A stretch of DNA of 64,000 nucleotides from an uncultured Candidatus Melainabacteria bacterium (GTDB taxonomy: Bacteria > Cyanobacteriota > Vampirovibrionia > Gastranaerophilales > Gastranaerophilaceae). Below, piece after piece: positions 33,417-42,475 of this stretch. The notes beneath the pieces are model-generated. The model was not told the origin of the DNA. It saw nothing but the letters and a program-made list of their open reading frames with translations, and made no database searches. The translations under genes were made by a program, and so were the position numbers. The number at the start of each line of letters is the position of its first letter. Positions within the stretch are counted from its first letter, which is position 1. The stretch spans positions 1-64,000 of the forward strand of contig CAKUXM010000002.1 in assembly GCA_934700335.1 (NCBI GenBank). The letters run 5' to 3'.

Positions 33417-36401
33417 CTATGCAGAAAGAGTAAAGATTTCGTAGATTTCGTCGTCTGAAAGTTCTGTAATAATCTTTTCGCCTTCGTAAACTGCCAAATC
33501 TGCAAGTTCTTTCTTAGATTTCAACATTTCATCAATTTTTTCTTCAAATGTTCCTAATGTAATCATTCTGTGAACAAGTACGTTCTTATCTTGACCGATA
33601 CGGTAAGTTCTGTCTGTTGCTTGTTCTTCTACAGCTGGATTCCACCATAAGTCGTAGTGGATAACGTTTGTAGCACTTGTTAAGTTCAAACCAGTACCAC
33701 CAGCTTTTAATGATAGAATCATTACTTGCGAATCTTTATCTGTTTGGAATTTTTCAATAATTTGTTCTCTTTGATTAACATTTAATGAGCCATGGAAGAA
33801 CAATGGAGTTGTATTACATTCATTTTCAATAATCTTGCACAAGATATCACCCATTTCTTTATATTGAGTAAAAATAAGAGTTTTTTCGTCTCTGTCCAAG
33901 ATTGATTGAACTGTATCAATACATTTTTCCATTTTACCAGACAATTCTTTGCTCATTTCGCCGGCTTTCAAGAATTGGTAAGGGTGGTTACAGATTTGTT
34001 TCAATGCAGTAATAAGTTTAAAGATATTACCACGTCTGTTAACACCAGTAAAGCCACTGATTTTTTCCATCATTTCGTTCAATGTCTTTTCGTATAATAC
34101 TGCTTGTGGTTTTGATAAGTAGCAGTATTCGTTCAATACCATCTTTTCTGGTAAATCAGAAATAACGTGTTTATCAGTTTTAAGACGTCTTAATACAAAA
34201 GGTGAAACTGATAATTTAAGTTTAGTTGCACGAGTTGTTTCTTTAAATCTTTCAATAGGAATAGCATAACTCTTTTGGAATTCCTTTAATGAACCCAAGT
34301 ATCCAGGGTTGATAAAGTCGAAGATTGACCACAATTCTGTTAATCTGTTTTCAACCGGAGTACCTGTCATTGCTATCTTAACAGGTGATTTCAATGACTT
34401 GATAGCAACTGTTTGCGCTGTATCTGGATTTTTGATATTTTGAGCTTCATCAACGATAACCATTGACCACTCTTGTTTTTTCAATTCTTCAACATCAATA
34501 CGCATAATTGCATAAGTTGTCATAATAATGTCAAAGTTTTTAGTGTCAAGTTGTCTTTCTCCACCGTGATATGTTGTTGCTTTTAAATTAGGTGCGAACA
34601 ATTGCAATTCTTTCATCCAGTTACCCATTAAAGTTGTTGGACAAACGACAAGAACCGGTTTGTCAAGTTTACTTTCTTCTTTGAGTTTTAGGATTAAACT
34701 GATAACTTGAATTGTTTTACCAAGACCCATATCATCAGCCATACAGCAACCGAACCCTTTTGAAACATTTGTCCATAACCATTTCAAACCTGTTTGCTGG
34801 TATGGTCTTAACTCGCCTTTAAGAGTTTTTGGAGGTGTAACTTCAATTGGTTTTGTAAAGTCTTTCAAGATATTTGCAAACGCTTCATCGTAATCAAATT
34901 CGTATTGACCTAATTGACCTGACATTGAAGCATGAATTAATTCCATTCTTGTTAATTTAGAGTGGTTTGCTTTTGCTAATTGTTCTAAATATTTTTTGCT
35001 TTCATCTTTGTCTATTAATACATATTTATCTTTGTATTTGATAAGTCCGTCTGATTTTTCAACAAGTTCGTTAAATTCTTCAAGAGAAATCTTTTCATTA
35101 CCGATAACGATTTCGTAGTTGAAATCAAGAATATCTGTAAGTGAGATTGGTGAAGAACTTGTAGAATTGAACAAGTCTGCCAAATCTTTTGAACGCTCTG
35201 TTTTAACTTTTGCATTTATTGAAGCACGAGGAATAATTATATTTGTCAATTCTTCTGGTAAAATTACTTCAATTTGAGCTTTTTGTAAGTAATAAGCTGT
35301 TTGAGTGATTATTTTATAAACACTCTTTAAATCAAGAGTTAAAGACAATTTATCTTCATCTTCAAAAAGTTCTTCAAGTTCTGGCATATATCTGTTTGCA
35401 TAATTCAATTGCTTTTCAACAATTTTGGCAATATCAGATGAATTTGCATCAAATACTGTATCTTTTACATACAAGTCGTCAAGAAGTACTGATTCGTCAG
35501 TTTTTCTGTTCTTGATATGAATTTTAAGTTCAAAGTTATCATCATCTTTTTTAGTAATCTTGAAGAATGGAATAACATCATATTTACCAAGATATAATTC
35601 ATCAAACCATTGAGCAAAGTTTTCTGCAAGGTTTTGACCTTTTAACATTGTTTTTTGTTCAAGGTCTTTGATTAAATAATGACCTGATTTGATATCTTTA
35701 AATCTATAAGCTTTGATTGCCAAAAATTTGTATAGAACGTAATTCAAATAATTATGAACAAAGTCTGATACAAAATTCTTTGGTCTTTCGCCTTTTATAA
35801 ATAAATCTTCTGGCATGTTTTCTTCTAATATGTTGATGATTCTTGCAAGTTGTTGAGTTGAAATGATTGGTTCATAAACAATTCTGAACATGTTTTTAAC
35901 TTTGTTCACTTTAACAGTCGGAATAAAATAACAGCGTTCAATCATCTTCATAACAAATTGAGTTAATCTGTTGAAGTAAATAAATGTTCTTGAAACAGCC
36001 TCAAAATCGATTACTGAACCAAAACCGCCAAAATAGTCTAAAACTAAATCAAGTGGCATAATATATCCAACTTTATCTCCAACAACTTTTGAAGAAAATC
36101 TGAACATTGAACCTTTTGATTTTAAATAGAATTGGAAATTGTTTGTAGGAGTAACGAAAAATTGAAGGTTGCCATTTTCGTTCATAAGATAAAAGTCAGT
36201 ATTTCTAACAGGTTGATTTGGTGAAACAAATACATCTTTGAATTCGTCCTCAACGAGTTGATAAATCATGCTTAACGTATATCGAAAATCTTTGTTTTTA
36301 AAACCTTCCGGATTTTCGCTTAAATTATAAAATAGTTCGTCAACATTGTTTTTTTTGAAAGATAATTCTATATCTAACTGTGGCGATTCTAATACTGACA
36401 T
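33417..36401 (-). CDS. SNF2/RapA-family helicase-like ATPase
   Basis: A 994-residue protein. About 540 N-terminal residues are not recognised beyond resembling the long N-terminal regions of bacterial SNF2 proteins. The SNF2 ATPase follows: DDMGLGKTIQ (Walker A, near 553), DEAQNIKNP (motif II), TGTPVENRLTELWSIFDF (motif III), and the second RecA lobe with LIFTQYKEMGD, LSLKAGGTGLNLTSA and DLWWNPAVEEQATDRTYRIGQ. Such enzymes remodel protein-DNA complexes or RNA polymerase. It is 36 bp downstream of gpmI on the same strand. No restriction or defence genes flank it. Confidence 0.92.
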   Translation of the reverse strand: MSVLESPQLDIELSFKKNNVDELFYNLSENPEGFKNKDFRYTLSMIYQLVEDEFKDVFVSPNQPVRNTDFYLMNENGNLQFFVTPTNNFQFYLKSKGSMFRFSSKVVGDKVGYIMPLDLVLDYFGGFGSVIDFEAVSRTFIYFNRLTQFVMKMIERCYFIPTVKVNKVKNMFRIVYEPIISTQQLARIINILEENMPEDLFIKGERPKNFVSDFVHNYLNYVLYKFLAIKAYRFKDIKSGHYLIKDLEQKTMLKGQNLAENFAQWFDELYLGKYDVIPFFKITKKDDDNFELKIHIKNRKTDESVLLDDLYVKDTVFDANSSDIAKIVEKQLNYANRYMPELEELFEDEDKLSLTLDLKSVYKIITQTAYYLQKAQIEVILPEELTNIIIPRASINAKVKTERSKDLADLFNSTSSSPISLTDILDFNYEIVIGNEKISLEEFNELVEKSDGLIKYKDKYVLIDKDESKKYLEQLAKANHSKLTRMELIHASMSGQLGQYEFDYDEAFANILKDFTKPIEVTPPKTLKGELRPYQQTGLKWLWTNVSKGFGCCMADDMGLGKTIQVISLILKLKEESKLDKPVLVVCPTTLMGNWMKELQLFAPNLKATTYHGGERQLDTKNFDIIMTTYAIMRIDVEELKKQEWSMVIVDEAQNIKNPDTAQTVAIKSLKSPVKIAMTGTPVENRLTELWSIFDFINPGYLGSLKEFQKSYAIPIERFKETTRATKLKLSVSPFVLRRLKTDKHVISDLPEKMVLNEYCYLSKPQAVLYEKTLNEMMEKISGFTGVNRRGNIFKLITALKQICNHPYQFLKAGEMSKELSGKMEKCIDTVQSILDRDEKTLIFTQYKEMGDILCKIIENECNTTPLFFHGSLNVNQREQIIEKFQTDKDSQVMILSLKAGGTGLNLTSATNVIHYDLWWNPAVEEQATDRTYRIGQDKNVLVHRMITLGTFEEKIDEMLKSKKELADLAVYEGEKIITELSDDEIYEIFTLSA

Positions 36402-36437
36402 GTTTTCTTTTTCCTTTTCCTTACTTCCTTTTAAATC

Positions 36438-37967
36438 CTATTTTACAATCATTGAACCACAAGACATTTCTTCTGGAACTTTAATACCTAATAATTCTAA
36501 TACTGTAGGTGCAACATTACATAAAGCACCGTCGTTTCTTAATTTAATATCGTGTCCAGCATTAATGATAACGAATGGAACAGGATTTGTAGTGTGAGCT
36601 GTGTGAGGTTTGTGTGTTTCATGGTTAACCATTGTTTCTGCATTACCGTGATCAGCTGTCAACAACATTGTAACACCATATTTTTCACATTTTTCTGCAA
36701 TTTTACCTACACATTCATCAACAACTTCACAAGCTTTTGTTGCAGCTTCAACAACACCTGTATGACCTACCATATCAGGGTTAGCAAAGTTTACTAAAAT
36801 GAAACCATATTTGTCATCTTCTATTGCGTTTAATACGTTTTCACAAACTTGTGGTGCGCTCATTTCTGGTTGCATGTCATAAGTGGCAACTTTTGGAGAT
36901 GGAACAAGAACTCTTGTTTCGTGTTCATTTGCATGTTCAATACCACCATTAAAAAAGAATGTTACATGAGCATATTTTTCTGTTTCTGCTGTACGGTATT
37001 GGTTAACTCCGTTTGCTTCTAAAACATCACCTAAAATATTTTTCATTTTAGTTTTTTCAAATGCGATTGGATATGTGAAAGTTTCATCGTATTGAGTGAA
37101 TGTTACATAGTAAATATTTTTTCTAACAGCTTTTCTGTTAAAACCATCAAAGTTTTCAAAGTTAATAGCTTTAGTTATTTCTCTAGCTCTGTCTGGTCTG
37201 TAATTGAAGAAAATAATTGCATCATTGTCATGAATTCTTGATTCTTCGCCACCACAAACGATAGGTTTAACAAATTCATCTGTAACTTCTTGAGCATAAG
37301 ATGCCTTAACACCCTCGATTGCAGAATTTGCTTTAACACCTTCAGCTAAAATCAAGCAATTGTAACCTTCTTCAACACGTTCCCAACGGTTGTCTCTATC
37401 CATAATCCAGTAACGTCCAATTACAGATGCGATTTGAGGAAGGTTGTATTTTTTCAATTCATCTTCAACAACTTGCAAATATGTGCAAGCACTTGCAGGA
37501 GGAGTATCACGACCGTCTAAAAATGCATGTACATAGACTTTTGTAAGTCCATTGTCAGCAGCCATTTTGATTAATGCTAATAGATGGTCAAGAGATGAGT
37601 GAACACCACCTGTTGAAACTAAACCATATAGATGTAAGGCTGAATTATTTTTCTTAACGTGTTCAATTGCGTTCATGAATTTTTCGTTTGTAAAGAATGA
37701 ACCGTCTTTGATAGCATTATTAATTTTACTCAAATCTTGATAAACAATTCTACCAGCGCCTAAATTCAAGTGTCCTACTTCACTATTACCCATTTGACCA
37801 GCTGGAAGTCCAACATATTCACCGTCAGCATGGATTAAAGTAGAAGGAAAATCTTTTTCTAATTTGCTAACATTTTTTTCTTTTGATAATTTAACTGCAT
37901 TAGTGTTGTCATCTTGGTTATCAATTCCCCAACCGTCCATAATGCACAATAAAACTCGTTTGTTCAT
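36438..37967 (-). CDS. gpmI: 2,3-bisphosphoglycerate-independent phosphoglycerate mutase
   Basis: A 509-residue glycolytic enzyme that interconverts 3- and 2-phosphoglycerate using a phosphoserine intermediate and two Mn ions. The N-terminal metal motif is LCIMDGWG, the catalytic serine lies in GQMGNSEVGHLNLGAGR, and the alkaline-phosphatase-like C-terminal metal sites are in NFANPDMVGHTG and TADHGNAE. The length is standard for GpmI. The start has a GAGGAG ribosome site and a near-consensus promoter upstream. Confidence 0.97.
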   Translation of the reverse strand: MNKRVLLCIMDGWGIDNQDDNTNAVKLSKEKNVSKLEKDFPSTLIHADGEYVGLPAGQMGNSEVGHLNLGAGRIVYQDLSKINNAIKDGSFFTNEKFMNAIEHVKKNNSALHLYGLVSTGGVHSSLDHLLALIKMAADNGLTKVYVHAFLDGRDTPPASACTYLQVVEDELKKYNLPQIASVIGRYWIMDRDNRWERVEEGYNCLILAEGVKANSAIEGVKASYAQEVTDEFVKPIVCGGEESRIHDNDAIIFFNYRPDRAREITKAINFENFDGFNRKAVRKNIYYVTFTQYDETFTYPIAFEKTKMKNILGDVLEANGVNQYRTAETEKYAHVTFFFNGGIEHANEHETRVLVPSPKVATYDMQPEMSAPQVCENVLNAIEDDKYGFILVNFANPDMVGHTGVVEAATKACEVVDECVGKIAEKCEKYGVTMLLTADHGNAETMVNHETHKPHTAHTTNPVPFVIINAGHDIKLRNDGALCNVAPTVLELLGIKVPEEMSCGSMIVK

Positions 37968-38017
37968 GATTATCTCCTCTATTTATAAAATATTTTTTTG
38001 CTAGTTTTAACTTGAAT

Positions 38018-38046
38018 ATTTTAGCAAGGACACAGAATGTTTTCAA
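38018..38046 (-). promoter_or_regulatory. Promoter of gpmI
   Basis: Minus strand: TTGAAA (38041-38046), 17 bp, TAAAAT (38018-38023), about 50 bp before the ATG. Confidence 0.65.
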
Positions 38047-38133
38047 GAAGATAATTTTAATAAAATAATTTATAAAAAAAATAAAATACTTGATTTAAAA
38101 AATTTTTCATGTTAATTTATAAGGGTAACCCAG

Positions 38134-38162
38134 TTGACTTGATGAGAAATCGCTTTTATAAC
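38134..38162 (+). promoter_or_regulatory. Promoter of the tRNA-Ile transcript
   Basis: TTGACT (38134-38139), 17 bp, TATAAC (38157-38162). The expected start is a few bases before the tRNA-like leader at 38176, so that leader should be part of the tRNA-Ile precursor. A GGGTAACCC palindrome lies just upstream. Confidence 0.7.
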
Positions 38163-38175
38163 GAGGTTACGGTGA

Positions 38176-38260
38176 GGGCTATTAGCTCAGGTGGCTAGAG
38201 CACTCTGCCGAGAAAAACGATTGATTATCGTTTTTCGAGAGGACTGATAAGGGTCAGCCC
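38176..38260 (+). other. Truncated tRNA-Ile-like leader domain
   Basis: The first 26 bases are identical to the 5' end of tRNA-Ile (38301-38326). The sequence then diverges into a 10-bp hairpin, GAAAAACGAT-TGATT-ATCGTTTTTC (38212-38236), keeps the anticodon-region CTGATAAGGGT (38244-38254), and closes with AGCCC (38256-38260), which can pair with the initial GGGCT. There is no T-arm consensus and no CCA end, so it is not a functional tRNA gene. It is either a decayed duplicate or a structured leader. Confidence 0.65.
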
Positions 38261-38300
38261 GTTCGGTAAATTGAAAATTAAATAAAACATGGTGAATTAA

Positions 38301-38377
38301 GGGCTATTAGCTCAGGTGGCTAGAGCGCACCCCTGATAAGGGTGAGGTCCCTGGTTCGAGTCCAGGATGGCCCACCA
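38301..38377 (+). tRNA. tRNA-Ile (GAT)
   Basis: A complete 77-base cloverleaf with encoded CCA. Acceptor GGGCTAT, D-arm AGCTCAGGTGGCTAGAGC, anticodon GAT (38335-38337) in loop CTGATAA, T-arm GGTTCGAGTCC and 3' CCA are all present. A terminator follows directly. Confidence 0.96.
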
Positions 38378-38380
38378 TTT

Positions 38381-38407
38381 AAAAAAACCACTTCGGTGGT
38401 TTTTTTT
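38381..38407 (+). terminator. Terminator of tRNA-Ile
   Basis: AAACCAC-TTCG-GTGGTTT hairpin with a UUCG tetraloop followed by T residues, starting 4 bp after the tRNA. Confidence 0.93.
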
Positions 38408-38433
38408 ATGCAAAAATTAGGAATAATATTTTT

Positions 38434-39627
38434 ATGAAAAGTTTAAAATCTTTACGTTTACACATCGGTATTTTTGGTAAAACTAACACTGGTAAATCTT
38501 CTATACTTAACAAAATAACATCTCAAAATGTTTCAATTGTTTCTGAACAAAAAGGAACAACAACAGATGTCGTTGAAAAATCAATGGAACTTTTTCCTAT
38601 TGGTCCAGTAAACTTCCTTGATACAGCAGGACTTGATGATACAACTATATTGGGCAAAAAACGTATTGAAAAAACTTTAACCTCAATAAATAGATGCGAT
38701 GTTGCCATTATTGTTGTTGATTTTAAAGGAATTAGCGACATTGAAAGAAACTTAATTGAAAAATTTAACGAATTTTCAATACCATATTTTGTAATTATTA
38801 ACAAAACCGATGAAAAGCAAATTTCTGAAGAAAAATTAGATGAAATAAAAACATTTACAGACAATATCCTTGAAACATCAGCATTATACGACAATGAATT
38901 AATAGAAAAATTCAACACATGCTTATTGAAAATTTTGCCAGATGATTTTGTTAATACGCCAAAAATTTTAGGCGATTTGGTAAATCCAAAAGACTTGGTA
39001 ATATTGGTTACTCCTATTGATAAAGAAGCACCAAAGGGTAGATTAATTCTACCCCAAGTTCAAACTTTGAGAGAATGTTTGGACGAAAGCTGTATTAGCA
39101 TTGTTGTTAAAGAATCTGAATTAAAAGATGCTATTGAATCCTTAAACGTTAAACCAAAACTTGTTATAACCGATTCACAAGCGTTTAAAACAGTTGACGA
39201 GATTGTGCCAAAAGATATTGCATTAACATCATTTTCTATTTTATTTGCAAGATTAAAGGGCGATTTAAAAGCATTCTTAAACGGCATTAATGCAATAAAA
39301 GACTTAAAAGAAAACGATAAAGTTTTAATCCTTGAAAGTTGCACACATCACAACATAGAAGATGATATTGCACGAGTAAAAATACCAAAATTATTGCAAA
39401 ACAAATTAGGTTTCAAATTAGATTTTGAATATTTCACAGGGCATAATTTTCCAGAAATTGATAAATACAAACTAATCTTGCACTGCGGAGCATGTATGAC
39501 AAACAGAAGAGAAATTTTGTCCAGAATAATAGCTGCAAATAAAAAAGGTATACCTATAACAAACTACGGACTAGTAATTTCGTACTGCGTAGGAATTATT
39601 GATAGAGCAACAGAAATTTTTAAATAG
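38434..39627 (+). CDS. hydF: [FeFe]-hydrogenase H-cluster maturation GTPase HydF
   Basis: A 397-residue scaffold protein on which the di-iron part of the hydrogenase H-cluster is built. The N-terminal GTPase has GKTNTGKSS (15-23), KGTTTD (switch I), DTAG and NKTDE. The C-terminal cluster-binding motif CxH...HCxxC is intact: CTH near 305-307 and HCGAC near 349-353. This implies the genome also encodes hydE, hydG and an [FeFe]-hydrogenase, none of which is in this window. It supports a fermentative, hydrogen-evolving lifestyle. A terminator follows. Confidence 0.93.
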   Translation: MKSLKSLRLHIGIFGKTNTGKSSILNKITSQNVSIVSEQKGTTTDVVEKSMELFPIGPVNFLDTAGLDDTTILGKKRIEKTLTSINRCDVAIIVVDFKGISDIERNLIEKFNEFSIPYFVIINKTDEKQISEEKLDEIKTFTDNILETSALYDNELIEKFNTCLLKILPDDFVNTPKILGDLVNPKDLVILVTPIDKEAPKGRLILPQVQTLRECLDESCISIVVKESELKDAIESLNVKPKLVITDSQAFKTVDEIVPKDIALTSFSILFARLKGDLKAFLNGINAIKDLKENDKVLILESCTHHNIEDDIARVKIPKLLQNKLGFKLDFEYFTGHNFPEIDKYKLILHCGACMTNRREILSRIIAANKKGIPITNYGLVISYCVGIIDRATEIFK

Positions 39628-39640
39628 AAATTAAAATTTG

Positions 39641-39669
39641 TGATGAGATTTTCAACTCTATCATTTTTT
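39641..39669 (+). terminator. Terminator of hydF
   Basis: An imperfect TGA-GAG/CTC-TCA hairpin (39641-39663) followed by six T. Confidence 0.6.
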
Positions 39670-39670
39670 A

Positions 39671-39703
39671 TGGCGGGGCTGACGAGGCTCGAACTCGCGA
39701 CCT
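39671..39703 (-). repeat. Partial tRNA-Asp 3' end, candidate attachment site
   Basis: These 33 bp match the 3' end of the intact tRNA-Asp (42306-42338) with one mismatch, including the CCA complement. The rest of the tRNA is missing. This is the pattern left when an element inserts into a tRNA gene and restores it from its own att site. Confidence 0.75.
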
Positions 39704-39727
39704 AATTATTTTATTGTCATTCACAAT

Positions 39728-39955
<228 letters not shown>

Positions 39956-39997
39956 TTAGTTGAAAAATATTACAATTTACTTATAATTATATTTATT

Positions 39998-40510
39998 ATG
40001 AAAAAAATATTTTTAATTATTTTAGTTATATTTTTACAAATTAATGTTATTTATGCATGTAATATTAAATACCGAAACAATTTAAAAAATACAAATTTTA
40101 TAAATAAAGGTTATTTACATTATGATTTAAAATCATACAATTACAATGTGAAAAATGATACCTATACCATTAATGTAATGGAAGAATTAGACCCTGGTGG
40201 AGATTTAGAAAATATTAAGTGTCCTTATGGAGAAGGATTTTTGACACATTTAATATATTCAACAAAATATTCCCCAAAACAAAAATTCTTTAACGCAAAG
40301 TATAAAGGTTTTATGTGTGCAGTAGGAGAATATCAATATAGAAATAACAAACCTATTTCATTTTATTATCGTTATAAAGGGATTTACTATGACAGTAACC
40401 CCTCTATAATACCTAATTTCAACATGGAATATTTTAATAATCTTAAAAAAGAAATCAATAAGCCAAATGAATACAATTATTTTGGCATAATTAAAAATAT
40501 TAAAAATTAG
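39998..40510 (+). CDS. Secreted hypothetical protein in the phage-remnant region
   Basis: A 170-residue protein with a signal peptide (MKKIFLIILVIFLQINVIYA) and an exported region rich in Tyr, Asn and Lys, with cysteines in NVIYACNI, KCPYGEG and FMCAVGEYQ. No domain is recognised. It is on the opposite strand to the phage-like genes and its end overlaps the M23 gene by 11 bp. It could be cargo of the element or a resident gene; base composition is even more AT-rich than nearby genes. Confidence 0.5.
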   Translation: MKKIFLIILVIFLQINVIYACNIKYRNNLKNTNFINKGYLHYDLKSYNYNVKNDTYTINVMEELDPGGDLENIKCPYGEGFLTHLIYSTKYSPKQKFFNAKYKGFMCAVGEYQYRNNKPISFYYRYKGIYYDSNPSIIPNFNMEYFNNLKKEINKPNEYNYFGIIKNIKN

Positions 40511-41243
40511 TTCTTAAATATTTACTAGGGTCAACAGCTGTCCCTTGAAAATGACCTTCTCGAATAGTTATATGTAAATGTGGACTAGATGAATACCCTG
40601 CATTTCCTGATTTGGCAATAATATCACCTTGTTTTATAATTTGTCCATATTTAACATTCCATGAAGAAATATGGCCATACTCACTTGTAACTTGAACGTC
40701 ATTGATTATGCCATGATCAATGACTACCCAATAACCATAACCATTTGCAGCACCTACGGCAATAACTTTTCCATCAGCGATTGCCTTTATAGAAGTCCCA
40801 ATAGGAACTTCTATGTCCCAACCATTGTGCCATGCACTAGCTCCAGGCACTGGAGGCTTGCGTTTACCATATATACTTGATATCCTACCATCACATGGCA
40901 TTATCCATTTTTGTGTTTGTGGTGGAGTTTTAGATTGTGGGGTAGGTGATTGAGAATTTGGAATTCTAGGTACAACTTTATTTTCTTGTGGTTTATCATC
41001 ATCTTTTTCAACTTTACGATCCACAATTTCAACAGTACATCTACAATTAGGGTGAGGTCTTTGGGGAACTTCATCATAATAATCAAACACTTGCCCGTCA
41101 AGTTCTCTACATTCATTACAAGTTTTTTCACCATTTTCTGAGTGCCAAACATATTTATTATAGCTTATGCCCCCTTTTAATACTTTTGTTTCAATATTTC
41201 CCTTTTCTTCTTGTACATCTTCTAAACAGTTATTTTCCTGCAA
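40500..41243 (-). CDS. Phage head-morphogenesis fragment fused to M23 metallopeptidase
   Basis: A 247-residue reading frame from a TTG start; the frame stays open to 41357 without an ATG, so the N-terminus is probably lost. The first part has the C-terminal signature of Mu gpF-like minor head proteins (ENGEKTCNECRELDGQVFDYY, RPHPNCRCTVEI). After a Pro/Gln-rich linker comes an M23 endopeptidase domain: WHNGWDIEVPIGTSIKAIADG, YGHISSWNV, and SSPHLHITIREG with zinc-binding histidines. M23 enzymes cut peptidoglycan peptides. In phages this could aid entry; here it is probably a remnant. Confidence 0.7.
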   Translation of the reverse strand: MQENNCLEDVQEEKGNIETKVLKGGISYNKYVWHSENGEKTCNECRELDGQVFDYYDEVPQRPHPNCRCTVEIVDRKVEKDDDKPQENKVVPRIPNSQSPTPQSKTPPQTQKWIMPCDGRISSIYGKRKPPVPGASAWHNGWDIEVPIGTSIKAIADGKVIAVGAANGYGYWVVIDHGIINDVQVTSEYGHISSWNVKYGQIIKQGDIIAKSGNAGYSSSPHLHITIREGHFQGTAVDPSKYLRTNF

Positions 41244-41456
41244 AGTATTATATCTGTATAAAGATTTACCAATATCTTGTAAGTCGGCATAAGATTTTAA
41301 TAATTTATTTCTATCTTTTTTATTAAAAACCGGATTAGAATAATTTTTAAGTAAATATTAAGTGGTTAAAACTCAATAAAATACATAGTTTAGGCTACTT
41401 GCAAAATTTGCAAGTAACCTCTTTTTAATTTAAAAATATAGTGAAAAATTTAGACT

Positions 41457-41882
41457 TTAAACTCTTCCATTCCAACCTAATATTTTGCTATTAATTTCTT
41501 CAATAATATCTGGTGATAGGAATTTTGCAGATTTCTTTTTAAATGAAAAATTATCTAAATTTTTCTTTTGTTCTTTTTCTTTGTTATTTATAATTTTGAT
41601 AATATTTTCTAGAGCACAAATTTCATGTTTATTCAAAATTCTATTATTATCTATATCATCATTTAATTTTGTAAGAAGTTTCACGCCAACATTATAAATA
41701 TCACCAGCAAATTGTTTTGAGAAATCTTTTATTCTAACGATATGTTTATCCCATTTGTATTTCTTTTTCCAGTTAAAAATAGTTCTGCGTGAAACAATTA
41801 ATTTTTCGGCAATTATTTCTGGACTTAAATTTTCAACACAATATAATTTTTCTGCTTCGTGGAGTAAATGTAATTTGTTCAT
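41457..41882 (-). CDS. Phage terminase small-subunit-like DNA-binding protein (DUF1804 type)
   Basis: A 141-residue protein. The N-terminal 45 residues form a helix-turn-helix of the kind in phage small terminases (LYCVENLSPEIIAEKLIVSRRTIFNWKKKYKW). The rest is helical with a C-terminal basic region. In Mu-like phages such a gene precedes the large terminase, portal and head-morphogenesis genes. Here the next gene in order is the head-morphogenesis fragment only 100 bp away, so the terminase and portal genes seem deleted. A weak AGGG ribosome site precedes the start. Confidence 0.6.
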   Translation of the reverse strand: MNKLHLLHEAEKLYCVENLSPEIIAEKLIVSRRTIFNWKKKYKWDKHIVRIKDFSKQFAGDIYNVGVKLLTKLNDDIDNNRILNKHEICALENIIKIINNKEKEQKKNLDNFSFKKKSAKFLSPDIIEEINSKILGWNGRV

Positions 41883-42095
41883 TTAAAACCCTTTTAAACC
41901 TCGTTTAAAGACCTTTTACAATGACATTAATTACTCTTGTTTCAATAGAAGTCAAGTGTTTTCATCTCAATCTCAGAGATAATTCTGCATATCTCAAATT
42001 AGGGAATACTTTTTTACTTGTATTAAATACACAAGACTAAAGCGTAAATATATTGCTAACTTTCAGAGTTTGTTTTTGAAATTGATATGATTTCG

Positions 42096-42144
42096 GTGCA
42101 AATAATTGCTAAATTAGTGCAGATAAAGTCCAATTAGTGCAAAT
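42096..42144. repeat. Three iteron-like GTGCA(A/G)ATA repeats
   Basis: GTGCAAATA, GTGCAGATA and GTGCAAATA begin at 42096, 42117 and 42137. The last two are preceded by AATTA. Spacing is 21 and 20 bp, two helical turns. They look like operator or iteron sites in the otherwise empty 41883-42265 stretch, where I see no gene. Confidence 0.5.
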
Positions 42145-42265
42145 ACATCTCATTCTATTAAAATCGGCATAAAAGGCTTTATATTTAGGCTTTAGCGATT
42201 GTACACTCATCTCACACTTGCACTTTATTTACATTCTCCTCTAATTATTCCAAAACTTTTTACAA

Positions 42266-42300
42266 AAAAAAATAAGTCCGACAAGCGGACTTATTTTTTT
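42266..42300 (-). terminator. Terminator of tRNA-Asp
   Basis: A perfect 15-bp stem (42266-42280 with 42286-42300) of A/T run plus TAAGTCCG, symmetric enough to work on both strands. It lies 5 bp past the tRNA end. Confidence 0.9.
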
Positions 42301-42305
42301 GTAAA

Positions 42306-42383
42306 TGGCGGGACTGACGAGGCTCGAACTCGCGACCTTCTGCGTGACAGGCAGACACTCTAACCAAACTGAGCTACAATCCC
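42306..42383 (-). tRNA. tRNA-Asp (GTC)
   Basis: A complete 78-base tRNA with encoded CCA on the minus strand: acceptor GGGATTG paired to CAGTCCC, anticodon GTC (plus positions 42346-42348), and T-arm GAGTTCGAGCCTC. Its 3' 33 bases recur at 39671-39703 and its first 23-odd bases recur upstream at 42458-42480. Confidence 0.96.
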
Positions 42384-42398
42384 ATATTTTTGGATTTT

Positions 42399-42475
42399 GG
42401 AATTTCGTTCAGTTTGGTTAGAGTCTTAATCTAACTCGCAAACTCAAGAGTTTGCTTAAACTGAGCTACAATCCC
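42399..42475 (-). other. tRNA-sized refolded tRNA-Asp-like leader domain
   Basis: On the minus strand this 77-base stretch starts like tRNA-Asp (GGGATTGTAGCTCAGTTT). It then folds differently: GGGATT/AATTCC closing stem (one G-U), TCAGTTT/AAACTGA stem, and two inner hairpins, GCAAACTC-TT-GAGTTTGC and GTTAG...CTAAC. Its last third (42409-42424) is also a 16-base perfect complement of the D-arm of the downstream tRNA-Asp (42357-42372). Confidence 0.65.

Noticed and set aside
33417..36401. Part of a defence system (DISARM- or SNF2-type island)
   Set aside because: No methylase, PLD, DUF1998-like or other defence gene is nearby; it sits with gpmI as an ordinary chromosomal gene.
38176..38260. 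Functional second tRNA or tRNA with a group I intron
   Set aside because: The insertion is in the D-arm/anticodon-stem region, far too short for a group I intron, and the T-arm and CCA are missing.
39671..39703. A second complete tRNA gene
   Set aside because: Only the T-arm and acceptor 3' strand are present; the next bases have no anticodon or D-arm.
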